DNA from: JACQSR01 sp042577505
GTDB taxonomy: Archaea > Nanobdellota > Nanobdellia > Woesearchaeales > JACQSR01
Reading direction: 5' to 3'
Assembly: GCA_042577505.1 (NCBI GenBank)
Contig: JBHPEA010000001.1
Location: 33,443 to 97,442 of the forward strand
Length of the DNA stretch: 64,000 nt
Part shown: one piece after another, positions 33,755 to 43,253 of the stretch
Layout of the letters: each line of letters begins with the position of its first letter
Numbering within the stretch: the first letter of the stretch is position 1
Translations under genes and position numbers: made by a program
The notes under the pieces: generated by a model
Database searches by the model: none
Told to the model about the DNA's origin: nothing
What the model saw: the letters and a program-made list of their open reading frames with translations, nothing else

Positions 33755-34018
33755 CTACAGTGAAAGCAACCAAGTTTCCAATGAAGGGAAAAGAAGTATG
33801 ATGACATATAGAAATCCAAACCAAAGTGGCAATATACCTAATATTATCCCTGTGATAGCATACCACTTTCCTCCATAGACTTCAGGCTTCTTTTTAATCT
33901 CTCTAAGTGCTTTAAAACCATTATAAATAGCAAAAACTCCCAATATTAGATTAAAGAGAGGAACAAAAAAGAATAGTCCCAGTATAAATGAAGTTTTTGC
34001 TCTAACTTTATTCTTCAT
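33755..34018 (-). CDS. Small membrane protein, DUF4190-like
   Basis: An 87-aa protein with two hydrophobic helices (SFILGLFFFVPLFNLILGV and ITGIILGILPLWFGFLYVII) separated by the short polar hairpin ALREIKKKPEVYGGKW, the layout of DUF4190 proteins, whose function is unknown. It lies 58 nt upstream of the glycosyltransferase gene on the same strand and may share its transcript. Confidence 0.65.
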   Translation of the reverse strand: MKNKVRAKTSFILGLFFFVPLFNLILGVFAIYNGFKALREIKKKPEVYGGKWYAITGIILGILPLWFGFLYVIILLFPSLETWLLSL

Positions 34019-34091
34019 AAAATGAGATTAATGCCCCCCTTAAAAAGACTTTTGCAAAAAATTTTTAAATGGTTAAATACTCTTGAATTGC

Positions 34092-34673
34092 ATGGATAAA
34101 TATGAAAAAGGAGGTATTGTAGTAACAATTCTGATCCAATTAGGTTTTATGTTTGCAGGATTTCTTGAAGGTCGTTTTTGGTTCTATCCTGATAACCTTA
34201 TTTTCATCGCCCTTGCTATTATTGCATATGTTTACTTTGATAGACTAAGATTAAACATTGGAATGTTAATTCTAGCAAATGTTTTTTTTGTCTTACACGC
34301 ATTAGGTTTTGCAGATTTTTATGCATTAAACCTACTTGGAATACCTTATGATAAAATCCTTCACTGGTACGGATTCGTTGTTGTTAGTATTCTGTTAATG
34401 AGGGTCCTTCCTAAAAGAATGAAGTTAACTAATCTTAAAAAATTCTTGATAATTGTTCTAATGTGTGTTGGTATTGGAGGAATTACCGAAATGGTTGAAT
34501 TCAGCGGATTCTATTTCCTTGGCGAAGGAGAAGGATTCTTCTTTTTTGGTGCAGGAGATGGTGGATCAAAACTCCAAGGTTCTTGGCAAAACGCAATGAC
34601 AGACATGATGGCAAACTTATTGGGTGCGATAACAGGAGTTATATTAGTACTTGTTTCTAAAAAATTTAGCTAA
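34092..34673 (+). CDS. Membrane protein, DUF2238/YjdF-like
   Basis: A 193-aa protein with six hydrophobic helices. The segments YDKILHWYGF, GGITEMVEFSGF, and WQNAMTDMMANLLGA match the pattern (polar residues D/H, E, and D-x-x-N-x-x-G in membrane helices) of the DUF2238 family, for which no function is established. I choose ATG 34092, 26 nt after the TATA-like TTTTTAAAT; a TTG three codons earlier is open too. The next gene's promoter overlaps its stop codon. Confidence 0.6.
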   Translation: MDKYEKGGIVVTILIQLGFMFAGFLEGRFWFYPDNLIFIALAIIAYVYFDRLRLNIGMLILANVFFVLHALGFADFYALNLLGIPYDKILHWYGFVVVSILLMRVLPKRMKLTNLKKFLIIVLMCVGIGGITEMVEFSGFYFLGEGEGFFFFGAGDGGSKLQGSWQNAMTDMMANLLGAITGVILVLVSKKFS

Positions 34674-34682
34674 TTTTATATA
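34667..34682 (+). promoter_or_regulatory. Promoter of the first Cys-rich lipoprotein, matched at 35301
   Basis: TAGCTAATTTTATATA, containing TATA element TTTATATA, 27 nt before the ATG at 34706. The identical 16 nt recurs at 35301-35316 in front of the second Cys-rich lipoprotein gene, so the two related genes have duplicated control sequences. Confidence 0.65.
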
Positions 34683-34705
34683 GTGGTACTACCAATTATC
34701 CCCTT

Positions 34706-35299
34706 ATGAAATACATCATATTAATTTTATTATCTTTAATCTTATCAAGTTGTTGCATTGATCAAGAGATTTGCAGAGATCCTGACTACAAAGATTGTTG
34801 CCCCAAAGATTGGGTATGTACTGATGGAATTGAATGCAAGGGATGCGGAGATGAAGTGTGCAACCTTGATGAAAACGTATCGACTTGTTCTAAAGATTGT
34901 GTAGAACCACAAATGTTTACTATTGCGGTTCATGATGAATTATTCAACGTAATGATTACTGATCCAGAAGAGATTGAATTGGCAAAAGAAGTATATTTCG
35001 GAATTGATCCCAGTAAAGGAAGTTGGAAAATGATTATCGGTGATCTTGCTTTAGGGAATGATGGTTACAATGCAGATTGGAGTTGGCACTTAATCCCAAA
35101 TACTGTAAGAGTGATAGATTCTAGTATCGAAGTTTGTGATGGAACTCCAAGCCATGTTGAAAACAATTTAAAATATTGGATGAACGTAGTTGGAGATTTC
35201 TGTCCTTGGGCAAGTAAGGTAGTCGGAATTTGCGGAGATAGTATTTGTGACTATGAAGAAAAAGATTTCTGCTTTGGAGATTGTGGAGAACCCTCCTAG
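34706..35299 (+). CDS. Cys-rich lipoprotein with BP74-like domain
   Basis: A 197-aa exported lipoprotein: signal peptide with lipobox LSSCC at about residue 16. Residues 16-65 form a Cys-rich module (DPDYKDCC, CGDEVCNLDENVSTCSKDC). Residues 70-170 (FTIAVHDELFNVMITDPEE, YNADWSWHLIPNTVRVIDSSIEVCDG, FCPWASKVV) resemble the BP74 N-terminal domain found in Dictyostelium and scattered secreted bacterial proteins. A second CGDxxC...C..DC unit closes the protein. It is related at its N-terminus to the next gene. Probably a surface adhesin or binding protein. Confidence 0.72.
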   Translation: MKYIILILLSLILSSCCIDQEICRDPDYKDCCPKDWVCTDGIECKGCGDEVCNLDENVSTCSKDCVEPQMFTIAVHDELFNVMITDPEEIELAKEVYFGIDPSKGSWKMIIGDLALGNDGYNADWSWHLIPNTVRVIDSSIEVCDGTPSHVENNLKYWMNVVGDFCPWASKVVGICGDSICDYEEKDFCFGDCGEPS

Positions 35300-35300
35300 A

Positions 35301-35316
35301 TAGCTAATTTTATATA
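35301..35316 (+). promoter_or_regulatory. Promoter of the second Cys-rich lipoprotein, matched at 34667
   Basis: TAGCTAATTTTATATA, identical over 16 nt to the element at 34667-34682, with TTTATATA about 28 nt before the ATG at 35341. Conservation extends beyond the TATA element into its upstream flank. Confidence 0.65.
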
Positions 35317-35340
35317 CTATCTTTGTAAAAATAACTAGTT

Positions 35341-37371
35341 ATGAACAAATTATTAATAATTATTATTCTACTCTCTACTTTACTATTTTTATCAAGCTGT
35401 GAATGTATAGGAAGGGAACTCTGCGAGGATCCTGATTATATACACGAATGTTGTGATTGGGGGATGCAATGTTTAAATGGGGTTAAGTGTATAATAGGTT
35501 CTTGCGGTGATGGTTTCTGCGAACGAGGTGAAGAAGAAACCTGTCCTGAAGATTGTGTATATTTTGCCTTAAATGTAACAGATATCCTTGGAAAATATGT
35601 ATTATTGAATAGCCAAACTACTGGTAAGATAGATTTTTTTTCTTTTGACTGGGGTGATGGAACAACAGTCGTAGGAAACTTCCCACAAGAACACAAATAC
35701 AATTACCCTGGCACATACAATATCAGTGTTAAAGCATACAAGAATGAATCCATGATTCTAGAAAAATCATCCACAATAAATATTGATGATTCCTGCATTA
35801 TTAGTGGTATACCTATAACTAAGAATACTATGTTGGATTTTGAAAATGATGTAAAGTATGACGTCATTGACATCTTAGAGGTATCAGCCACGCAAGTATC
35901 AAAAGAATATTTACAACTTTCCTTAATAGTCAAGAATCCTAATGTTCCCTTTATGGGGCATGCAGGTCCAAGATTTAATTTCCATATCGACACCCTTGAT
36001 ACTCGTGGTGGAGAAGATTATCGAATAGAGATAATAGATGTTAGTGGGTCGGGAGTAAATGAAACATGGCATTCATGGCTTATGAATAATAATGAAAATG
36101 GAAGGATAATCCAGCACTACCCCTCTATTAAATTAGGAAACACTTTCATAACATTAGTTCCACTTAATTTAATGCAACGGGAGCGTGATACTATAATCGT
36201 AAGAACAGAATCTTCTTGGCAAAACATAAATGATCACGTCAATAGTTTTTCAATCACCTTAAATAATACGGACACACCAATAGTATCTATTGATTCCTCC
36301 GGTGATAAAATTTTTGGAAATAATGCACATTTCAACAATTTAAGCAAAGGAGGATTATTAACTTTTAACCTAGTAGATAACTTTGGCCCAAAACCAATTA
36401 ATTTCCCTGTCGAATTTTATAGTAGTTTTGAAAAAAGATTAAACATCATAGAAAAAGATACTTTTATTGGTAATGGTGTTGGGATATCAATGGTGTATGC
36501 ATATATCGATAACTGCTTTGTTGTCCCAGAACCAATAGTTGTAAATAATGGCAACTTTCTTTATGAAGGAACAAGGACAGCCTTTATTCTCGGAAACAAT
36601 TATACCCAATATTCTTGGGCAACACAAATTACTGATATCTTGAGTCAAATTGAATCCAATTTAGTTGGTAATGATCCTCATGAAGGCCAATTTCTGATAG
36701 TAGATGAGAGGGATAGCAACGTATTAGCAGGCCCTGAAGATCCAAATCCAATACCTGTTCCACTATATACCCCTACTAGTCCTATGAATGCCTGGTGGTA
36801 TTTTGGACATGAATATGGCCATCACTTCCATGGAAATATTTTCATATTTACTCAATTAGTACCGGGTCAATATGGAGAATCCCTCCCCTCTGAAATATCA
36901 CTTTATGCTTTACAGGAGATGATATCTCTACATGAAGAATTTGGATTAACACCTGAAGTAACGGAAAATCTTCAAAGGAATTTGGATAGTACGAAAGACG
37001 ATTTCATGAGAGATCTTGGAAAATATGAAGCCGAAGGCGCTCCTTTCAAAGCTCTTTCTCAATGGCAAACCCCTTATGATCCAAATAATGTATTTAATGG
37101 TATGATAGTTAGAATTGAAGAGAATTTTGGAAGAAATACGATAGAGAATTTTTTCAAATTGTTTCAAAAAGATTACAAATTCATTGATCCTCCAGTTATC
37201 AATCAGATTAGACCTAATACCTTAGAAGAAACGCACACCATGTGGGTTCTTTTATGGAGTCTTGCGGCAGAACAAGACTTGAGACCATTCTTTCAACAAT
37301 GGAATTACCCAATACAAGAAGAGTATTATAATCGAGTTAAACCAGTTGTAGAAAGCCTTTTGTTAGTTTAG
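35341..37371 (+). CDS. Secreted lipoprotein metalloprotease with PKD domain
   Basis: A 676-aa lipoprotein. A signal peptide with lipobox LSSCEC (about residue 20) is followed by a Cys-rich module ending CGDGFCERGEEETCPEDC, related to the preceding gene. Residues about 78-150 are a PKD domain (FDWGDGTTVVG ... HKYNYPGTYNISVKAY). The large C-terminal part contains WWYFGHEYGHHFHGN at about residue 485, a HExxH zinc motif, with a downstream SEISLYALQEMISLH that could supply a third ligand. The layout resembles M60-like/gluzincin mucin-binding proteases, though that family match is tentative. Likely extracellular, membrane-tethered. Confidence 0.75.
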   Translation: MNKLLIIIILLSTLLFLSSCECIGRELCEDPDYIHECCDWGMQCLNGVKCIIGSCGDGFCERGEEETCPEDCVYFALNVTDILGKYVLLNSQTTGKIDFFSFDWGDGTTVVGNFPQEHKYNYPGTYNISVKAYKNESMILEKSSTINIDDSCIISGIPITKNTMLDFENDVKYDVIDILEVSATQVSKEYLQLSLIVKNPNVPFMGHAGPRFNFHIDTLDTRGGEDYRIEIIDVSGSGVNETWHSWLMNNNENGRIIQHYPSIKLGNTFITLVPLNLMQRERDTIIVRTESSWQNINDHVNSFSITLNNTDTPIVSIDSSGDKIFGNNAHFNNLSKGGLLTFNLVDNFGPKPINFPVEFYSSFEKRLNIIEKDTFIGNGVGISMVYAYIDNCFVVPEPIVVNNGNFLYEGTRTAFILGNNYTQYSWATQITDILSQIESNLVGNDPHEGQFLIVDERDSNVLAGPEDPNPIPVPLYTPTSPMNAWWYFGHEYGHHFHGNIFIFTQLVPGQYGESLPSEISLYALQEMISLHEEFGLTPEVTENLQRNLDSTKDDFMRDLGKYEAEGAPFKALSQWQTPYDPNNVFNGMIVRIEENFGRNTIENFFKLFQKDYKFIDPPVINQIRPNTLEETHTMWVLLWSLAAEQDLRPFFQQWNYPIQEEYYNRVKPVVESLLLV

Positions 37372-37440
37372 ACAAAACCCAAGCCTGTTCTAGCTATTTT
37401 CCACTAAACATTTAAAAGTCACTTCTTTTTTCTATGCACA

Positions 37441-40098
37441 ATGGAAGACCTAAAGAAGATAGATGATAAATGGCAGAAGAAGTGGGAAGAAAGTAAAGTC
37501 TTTGAGGTAAAAGAAGATCCAAAGAAGAAGAAATTTTACTGTTTAGAGATGTTTCCATACCCTTCTGGTTCTGGTTTACATATGGGTCATGCTTTCAATT
37601 ACACAATAGGTGATATTTATTCTAGATTCAAAAGAATGAAAGGTTTTAATGTACTTTATCCAATGGGTTATGACAGTTTTGGTTTACCTGCAGAAAACGC
37701 AGCAATCAAAGAAAAATCACATCCAAAGGAATTTACAACTAAAGCAATTAATAATTTTGTTAAACAACAAAAAGCATTAGGATTATCTTACGATTGGTCA
37801 AGAAAATTATCAACTTGTGAACCAGAATATTACAAATGGAATCAACTTATGTTCTTAAAATTCATGGACAAGGATTTAGTTTACAGAAAAAAAGCACCTG
37901 TTAATTGGTGTCCTAAATGTAACACTGTCTTAGCCAACGAGCAAGTTCATGATGGAAAATGCTGGAGACACACAGACACTGAAGTAGAACCAAAAGAACT
38001 TGAACAATGGTTCATCAAAACTACTGCTTATGCAAATGAACTTCTAGAAATGACTGATAAATTAGAATGGCCAGAAAGAATCAAGATAATGCAAAGAAAC
38101 TGGATTGGAAAATCTATCGGTGTAACACTAGAATTCGATGTTGTTGATGAAAAAGGAAAGAAAATCGACACAATCTCAACATTCACAACAAGAGTTGACA
38201 CAGTTTATGGAATAACCTACCTAGTCCTAGCTGCAGAACATCCTAAAGTTTTAGAATGGACTAAAGGAACAAAGATAGAAAAAGAAGTTAAAGATTTCAC
38301 AAAAAAAGTTCTAAAACAAAGTGTCATTGAAAGAACTGCTGAAGGTAAGGAAAAAAATGGAGTTTTCTTAGGCAAATATTTCATCAATCCCTTCACAAAC
38401 GAAAAATGTCCTTTGTGGGTTGCTGATTATGCCTTATATGAATACGGAACAGGAGCAGTAATGGCAGTCCCTACCCACGATCAAAGAGATTTCGAGTTTG
38501 CAAAAAAATACAAATTGCCATTGAGAGTTGTAATATCCCCTCACGATTTCGATTTAGATGTTGACAAAATGTCTAGGGCATTCGTAGACGATGGAATTAT
38601 GACCAATTCAGGGGAGTTCGACGGTTCAAACAACAGAGATGCAATGGAAGAGATTGCAGATTTAACAGAAAAAAAGAAATGGGGAAAAAGAACTGTTAAT
38701 TTCAAACTTAAAGACTGGTTAATCTCAAGACAAAGATATTGGGGAACACCAATTCCAGCAATTCATTGCGAAAAATGTGGTATTGTAAAAGTTCCAGAAA
38801 AAGACTTACCAGTCCTACTTCCAGAAGATGTAAAATTCGGAAAGGGAAATCCATTAGCAACAAATGAAAAATTCCTAAAAGTAAAATGTCCAAAGTGCGG
38901 GAAAGACGCAAGAAGAGAAACTGACACAATGGATACTTTCTTTGATAGTAGTTGGTATTTCATCAGATATGCAGACAGCAAAAACGACAAAGAACCATTC
39001 AACAAAAAAATTGCAAACTATTGGATGCCTGTCGATCAATATATTGGAGGGGCAGAACACGCTTGTATGCATTTAATTTACGCTAGATTCTTCACAAAAG
39101 CATTGAGAGACTTAGGTTATATTAACGCCGATGAACCATTTGCAAAGTTATTCAACCAAGGGATGTTACACGGTGAAGATGGCCACGTAATGTCTAAATC
39201 AAGAGGCAATGTTGTCTTACCAGAAGTAATCTCAGAAAAATACGGGATTGACACAGCCAGATTCTTCCTAGTTTCAATTGCATCTCCAAACAAAGATTTA
39301 GAATGGAGCGACACAGGGATAGAAGGAAGTTCAAGATTCATTAAACGAGTTTTAGGTTATTTTGACACTGTAAAAATCAGTAAATCAAGTAAAAAAGTTG
39401 AAAGTAAACTTAACAAAGCAATCAAAGAAGTTGCAGAAGATATTGACGATTTTAGATATAACCTTGCAATTATCAAAGTAAGAGAATTATTTGAAAGCCT
39501 TGAAAATGAAATAAACAAAAAAGACTTAGAAAAGTTCCTTAAAATCCTACATCCTTTCTGTCCACACATAACAGAAGAACTTTGGGAAAAGATTGGAAAC
39601 AAACCTTTCTTAAGTCAAGAAAAATGGCCAGAATTTGACGAATCAAAAATCGACGACAAAGTGGAAGTAGTCGACGATATTATTGAAAACATCAGATCAG
39701 ATATCAGTGCAGTCTTAAAATTAATTGGAAAAGAAAAACCAAAGAAAATTAAATTAATTTTTGCAGATAAATGGAAATATGATTTTTTCAAAATCGTAAA
39801 GGAAGAATTAGAAAAAACCAGAGACATGAAAGAAATCATGGGTAAGGTAATGAAAGGAGATTTAAAGAAACAAGGTGGTTCAATCTCAAAACTGCTTCCA
39901 AGAATCCTTAAAGACCCTAGTAAAATCCCTCAAGTAATAATCGACAGAGACTCAGAAATCAAAGACATAGAAAGCTCAATCGACCAAATTAAAGATGTTT
40001 TCAAATGCGAAGTAGAGTTTGAATTAGAAGAAAAAAGCAAAGAAAAGAAAGCAGCTAATGCATTACCTCAAAAACCAGCTATCTTAGTTGAAGGATAG
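37441..40098 (+). CDS. leuS: Leucyl-tRNA synthetase, mosaic bacterial-like core and archaeal-like tail
   Basis: Charges tRNA-Leu. HIGH motif HMGH at residues 47-50, KMSKS motif as VMSKS at 583-587, 885 aa. The body reads like bacterial LeuRS: PMGYDSFGLPAENAAI, PVNWCPKCNTVLANEQV, WPERIKIMQRNWIGKSIG, and the CP1 editing domain with TTRVDTVYGITYLVLAAEHP and VPTHDQRDFEFAKKY. The last ~140 residues instead resemble the archaeal enzyme (KKIKLIFADKWK, then ALPQKPAILVE at the end). This suggests a domain-swap history. Its substrate tRNA-Leu(GAG) is encoded in the window. Its end overlaps the convergent DUF192 gene by 20 nt. Confidence 0.93.
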   Translation: MEDLKKIDDKWQKKWEESKVFEVKEDPKKKKFYCLEMFPYPSGSGLHMGHAFNYTIGDIYSRFKRMKGFNVLYPMGYDSFGLPAENAAIKEKSHPKEFTTKAINNFVKQQKALGLSYDWSRKLSTCEPEYYKWNQLMFLKFMDKDLVYRKKAPVNWCPKCNTVLANEQVHDGKCWRHTDTEVEPKELEQWFIKTTAYANELLEMTDKLEWPERIKIMQRNWIGKSIGVTLEFDVVDEKGKKIDTISTFTTRVDTVYGITYLVLAAEHPKVLEWTKGTKIEKEVKDFTKKVLKQSVIERTAEGKEKNGVFLGKYFINPFTNEKCPLWVADYALYEYGTGAVMAVPTHDQRDFEFAKKYKLPLRVVISPHDFDLDVDKMSRAFVDDGIMTNSGEFDGSNNRDAMEEIADLTEKKKWGKRTVNFKLKDWLISRQRYWGTPIPAIHCEKCGIVKVPEKDLPVLLPEDVKFGKGNPLATNEKFLKVKCPKCGKDARRETDTMDTFFDSSWYFIRYADSKNDKEPFNKKIANYWMPVDQYIGGAEHACMHLIYARFFTKALRDLGYINADEPFAKLFNQGMLHGEDGHVMSKSRGNVVLPEVISEKYGIDTARFFLVSIASPNKDLEWSDTGIEGSSRFIKRVLGYFDTVKISKSSKKVESKLNKAIKEVAEDIDDFRYNLAIIKVRELFESLENEINKKDLEKFLKILHPFCPHITEELWEKIGNKPFLSQEKWPEFDESKIDDKVEVVDDIIENIRSDISAVLKLIGKEKPKKIKLIFADKWKYDFFKIVKEELEKTRDMKEIMGKVMKGDLKKQGGSISKLLPRILKDPSKIPQVIIDRDSEIKDIESSIDQIKDVFKCEVEFELEEKSKEKKAANALPQKPAILVEG

Positions 40099-40408
40099 AT
40101 CCTTCTTGGATTTGATTATTCTTAACGAAACCACTTGGAGCCTCTATTAAAAATGAAGCCTTATTCTTTGGTTTAAAATGAGAATAAGTTTTAAGATTCT
40201 CACATATTTCAATTACTTTCCCACCCGATAAATAAACCAAATCAAGAGGATAATAACAAAAAAATGTATGAATAGACATTTTCTTATCAGGAAACTTAAA
40301 AATCAATATTTTCTCACTCTTAGAAAACATTAATCCAATTGTCTGAGAAACGGCATCATCACACAACTTACCTTTCCCTATAACTTTTCTATTCTTTATT
40401 ATTTCCAT
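40079..40408 (-). CDS. DUF192 family protein
   Basis: A 109-aa protein of the DUF192 family, small beta-barrels of unknown biochemical role, often exported or membrane-linked. Diagnostic blocks are TIGLMFSKS, FKFPDKKMSIHTFFCYYPLDLVYL (the M-x-x-T-F-x-x-x-x-x-D-x-x-F pattern) and SFLIEAPSGFVKNNQIQEG. No signal peptide here, so it is probably cytoplasmic. It lies 1 nt downstream of the S-layer-like gene on the same strand and is convergent with leuS. Confidence 0.85.
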   Translation of the reverse strand: MEIIKNRKVIGKGKLCDDAVSQTIGLMFSKSEKILIFKFPDKKMSIHTFFCYYPLDLVYLSGGKVIEICENLKTYSHFKPKNKASFLIEAPSGFVKNNQIQEGSILQLR

Positions 40409-40409
40409 T

Positions 40410-41891
40410 CTAATATTTCCTAAACCTATGTATTATCTTCAGTGTTACAAAAAGAATAAAAGCTAAAAGTACATATAATAAAATTGGAATTCCAGAATCA
40501 ACGACATTCTCAGCTTTAAAAAAACTTGAATTATCCTCTTCAACTATCTCTTCATCACCAAATGCAAGCTGGTAAAGAAATATTTCATCAATCTCAGTAA
40601 CTCTTCCATCGGGGGTAAAATAATCTATAGATAAATTAAAATGATATTCAACATCTTCAGAAGAAGGTAGGGGACTTAATAATTGAGAAAGTAGGTTTCT
40701 AGTACGATCAGCTCGTAATTCTTCAATTTCTTTATAAAAATCGATACCAGGATAATTAGAACTTAAATTTATAGTTATATTCGTAATCGTAGTCTCAATA
40801 CTAGGATTTTCAATTGAAAAATACAACGTAGCATTATGTTCTTCAGAAATCTCTTTTTTATCAATCTCAAATTGATAATCCAAACCAGGAAGAATAGTGA
40901 GAATCTCCATCTCATTCTCTTCAATCCTTCTTTCACCAAATGAATTATAATCAATATATGTTTTTATCGAAGAAACCCCTTCTTCAATTGACTTGATCTT
41001 TAAAATAAATTCCTCAGAAGAATTCTTATTTAAATGCCCCACCCATATATACCCATCTACTTGCTCTTCCAAATTATACGAAGCATGGGTAACTTCTAAT
41101 GTGTAAGGTAACTCAATTCGAAATTGAGTAATTGTTAGACTTTCATTTAAAAAATTTGTAAGATTAAATTCCAAATCAGTCTCCATTCCAACCTCAAGTT
41201 GATCTCTCTCCAATTTTGAATTCAATATTAAATCCTTTTGAGTTACTCTAATATCTTGCTCATCAATCCTAGTGATAGTTTCTTCTTCATTATTGTATGT
41301 TAACTCAGTTTTTATTGAATAATTACCTGTTTGTTTTGGGATCAATTTATAAGAACAAATAAGATTTTCATTCTTACGTATAGTGCCTCTAAAAACCAAA
41401 TTATCGTCCTCAATACTACACCCTTTTGGATTATGTATGATAAAAGAGGCAGGAACCCTTTCAATAAAAACAACATCAGTTGCATCATTCTCATCCGAAT
41501 TTTGAATGTTAACGTTAACTGAAAACTCCTCACCAACCATAGCGTTTGTATCACTAACCCTAGAAATTGAAAGTAAAGACACCGCAGCATAAACACCAAT
41601 CTTTCCTTTATAATATTGACGATCTTGTGTATAATTAATGAAATCTTCCTCCATTAAAGCACAGAAATTTTTATTTTCCTTTGCTCTACAACTATCATTC
41701 TCAACAATTATGCTTAATCCACCATAATCAATATAGGCTTTCTGACCATCTATAGAGTAAGACGCTGATAAGTTTTCACCATGTACTTCAATTGATTCTC
41801 CATGTACTAGCCAATCATCATGAATTTTCTCACTATATGTAGCAGAAACTGGAACAATTAACAGTAAAAAAAATATTAAAGCATATTTCAT
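40410..41891 (-). CDS. Exported S-layer-like / CARDB-repeat protein with C-terminal anchor
   Basis: About 493 aa. I start at ATG 41891 (MKYALIFFLLLIVPVSATYS, a clear signal peptide), 24 nt from TATA element TTTATATC; an upstream GTG at 41909 would lie too close to the TATA. The ectodomain has at least three Ig-like beta modules of the type seen in COG1361 surface proteins (VGEEFSVNVNIQNSDENDATDVVF, LEVGMETDLEFNLTNFLNES, EHNATLYFSIENPSIET). A C-terminal hydrophobic helix and basic tail (LYVLLAFILFVTLKIIHRFRK) anchor it. Several N-x-S/T sites suggest glycosylation. Possibly an S-layer or membrane-bound cell-wall component. Confidence 0.75.
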   Translation of the reverse strand: MKYALIFFLLLIVPVSATYSEKIHDDWLVHGESIEVHGENLSASYSIDGQKAYIDYGGLSIIVENDSCRAKENKNFCALMEEDFINYTQDRQYYKGKIGVYAAVSLLSISRVSDTNAMVGEEFSVNVNIQNSDENDATDVVFIERVPASFIIHNPKGCSIEDDNLVFRGTIRKNENLICSYKLIPKQTGNYSIKTELTYNNEEETITRIDEQDIRVTQKDLILNSKLERDQLEVGMETDLEFNLTNFLNESLTITQFRIELPYTLEVTHASYNLEEQVDGYIWVGHLNKNSSEEFILKIKSIEEGVSSIKTYIDYNSFGERRIEENEMEILTILPGLDYQFEIDKKEISEEHNATLYFSIENPSIETTITNITINLSSNYPGIDFYKEIEELRADRTRNLLSQLLSPLPSSEDVEYHFNLSIDYFTPDGRVTEIDEIFLYQLAFGDEEIVEEDNSSFFKAENVVDSGIPILLYVLLAFILFVTLKIIHRFRKY

Positions 41892-41922
41892 AACCCAAAT
41901 GTCATTCACCGATATAAATACC

Positions 41923-43188
41923 TTATGTTCCTTCTTCCCAAGACGAAAGATATTTCTTTTGATCTTCTGTTAAGGAATCGATTTTGATACCCATTGCTTC
42001 CAACTGTAATCTTGCAATATTGTCATCAATCTCTTCAGGTAATACAATGACATCATTCTCCATATTCCCTTTATTCTTAACTATATATTCACATGCTAGT
42101 GCCTGACCACAAAAAGAAGTAGACATCACTTCAGATGGATGACCTTCAGCTGCAGCTAAGTTAACCAATCTACCCTCACCACATATGAAAATCCTATTTC
42201 CATTTTCAAGAGTATATTCATCTAAGAAAGGACGAACAGTTCTCTTATTCTTAGATATCTTCTCTAATCCCTCAATATCAATCTCAATATCAAAATGACC
42301 CGAATTAGCTAAAATTGCTCCATCTTTCATTGAAGATATGTGATTTGCAGATAATACATGCTTATCACCAGTTACAGTCACAAAAATATCTCCTATTTTT
42401 GCAGCTTCTTCCATAGGAATGACATTATACCCATCTAACCTTGCTTGTAACGCTCTAAAAGGATCTACTTCTGTTACATATACAATTGCACCATGTCCTT
42501 TAGCACGTAAGGAAACTCCCTTACCACAACTTCCATATCCACCAACAACGACATTCTTTCCAGCAACTAAAATATTTGTAGCTCTTAATATTCCATCCCA
42601 TGTTGATTGACCAGTTCCATAATAATTATCCAGTAAATGTTTTGTCTTATTATCATTGACAGCAATAATTGGATACTTCAAAGCCTTATCACCAACCATT
42701 GCTCTTAATCTAATAATCCCTGTAGTAGTTTCTTCACATCCACCTAAGATCTTAGGAATCAGCTCAGGATGTTCTTTATGTACAACAGTTACTAAATCAC
42801 AACCATCATCAATAGTAATTCCAGGATTAGCAGCAATAACGTTCTTCAAATATCTGTAATAATCTTCTTTAGTTTCACCTTTGTATGCCCAGACTTTAAC
42901 ACCTTCTTCTGCTAATGCTGCAGCTACGTCATCTTGTGTGGACAATGGATTACATCCAGTTATTGCAACATCAGCTCCCCCAGCAATTAAAGTTCTAACC
43001 AATACTGCTGTTTCTTTAGTAACATGTAAAGCCAAACCAATAGTTATACCCTGAAGAGGCTTCTCTTTCTCAAACATCTCTTTAACTTTCATTAATGCAC
43101 CCATATGATTCTCAGCAAGTTCGATATTCATCTTTCCTTGTTCAGCCAATTTTAGGTCTTTTACTTCATAAGTTTCTCCTTTGTCCAT
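41923..43188 (-). CDS. ahcY: S-adenosyl-L-homocysteine hydrolase
   Basis: Splits S-adenosylhomocysteine into adenosine and homocysteine, relieving inhibition of methyltransferases (several SAM enzymes, including the Trm5-family one, are in this window). NAD-binding block VVGGYGSCGKGVSLRAKGHG, substrate blocks NMIEIELAENHMG-like start (MNIELAENHMGAL), TGCNPLSTQDDVAAAL, DDGCDLV and the C-terminal LARLQLEAMGIKIDSLT are visible. 421 aa from ATG 43188, which is preceded by AAAGGTGATC as ribosome-binding site; the frame is open further upstream but overlaps the promoter. Divergent from an Lrp-type gene with an inverted repeat between them. Confidence 0.95.
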   Translation of the reverse strand: MDKGETYEVKDLKLAEQGKMNIELAENHMGALMKVKEMFEKEKPLQGITIGLALHVTKETAVLVRTLIAGGADVAITGCNPLSTQDDVAAALAEEGVKVWAYKGETKEDYYRYLKNVIAANPGITIDDGCDLVTVVHKEHPELIPKILGGCEETTTGIIRLRAMVGDKALKYPIIAVNDNKTKHLLDNYYGTGQSTWDGILRATNILVAGKNVVVGGYGSCGKGVSLRAKGHGAIVYVTEVDPFRALQARLDGYNVIPMEEAAKIGDIFVTVTGDKHVLSANHISSMKDGAILANSGHFDIEIDIEGLEKISKNKRTVRPFLDEYTLENGNRIFICGEGRLVNLAAAEGHPSEVMSTSFCGQALACEYIVKNKGNMENDVIVLPEEIDDNIARLQLEAMGIKIDSLTEDQKKYLSSWEEGT

Positions 43189-43253
43189 AATGATCACCTT
43201 TCCCCTAGTGATTATAGACACTTTAAATAAATTTCTACAAAAAAAGAGTAATA

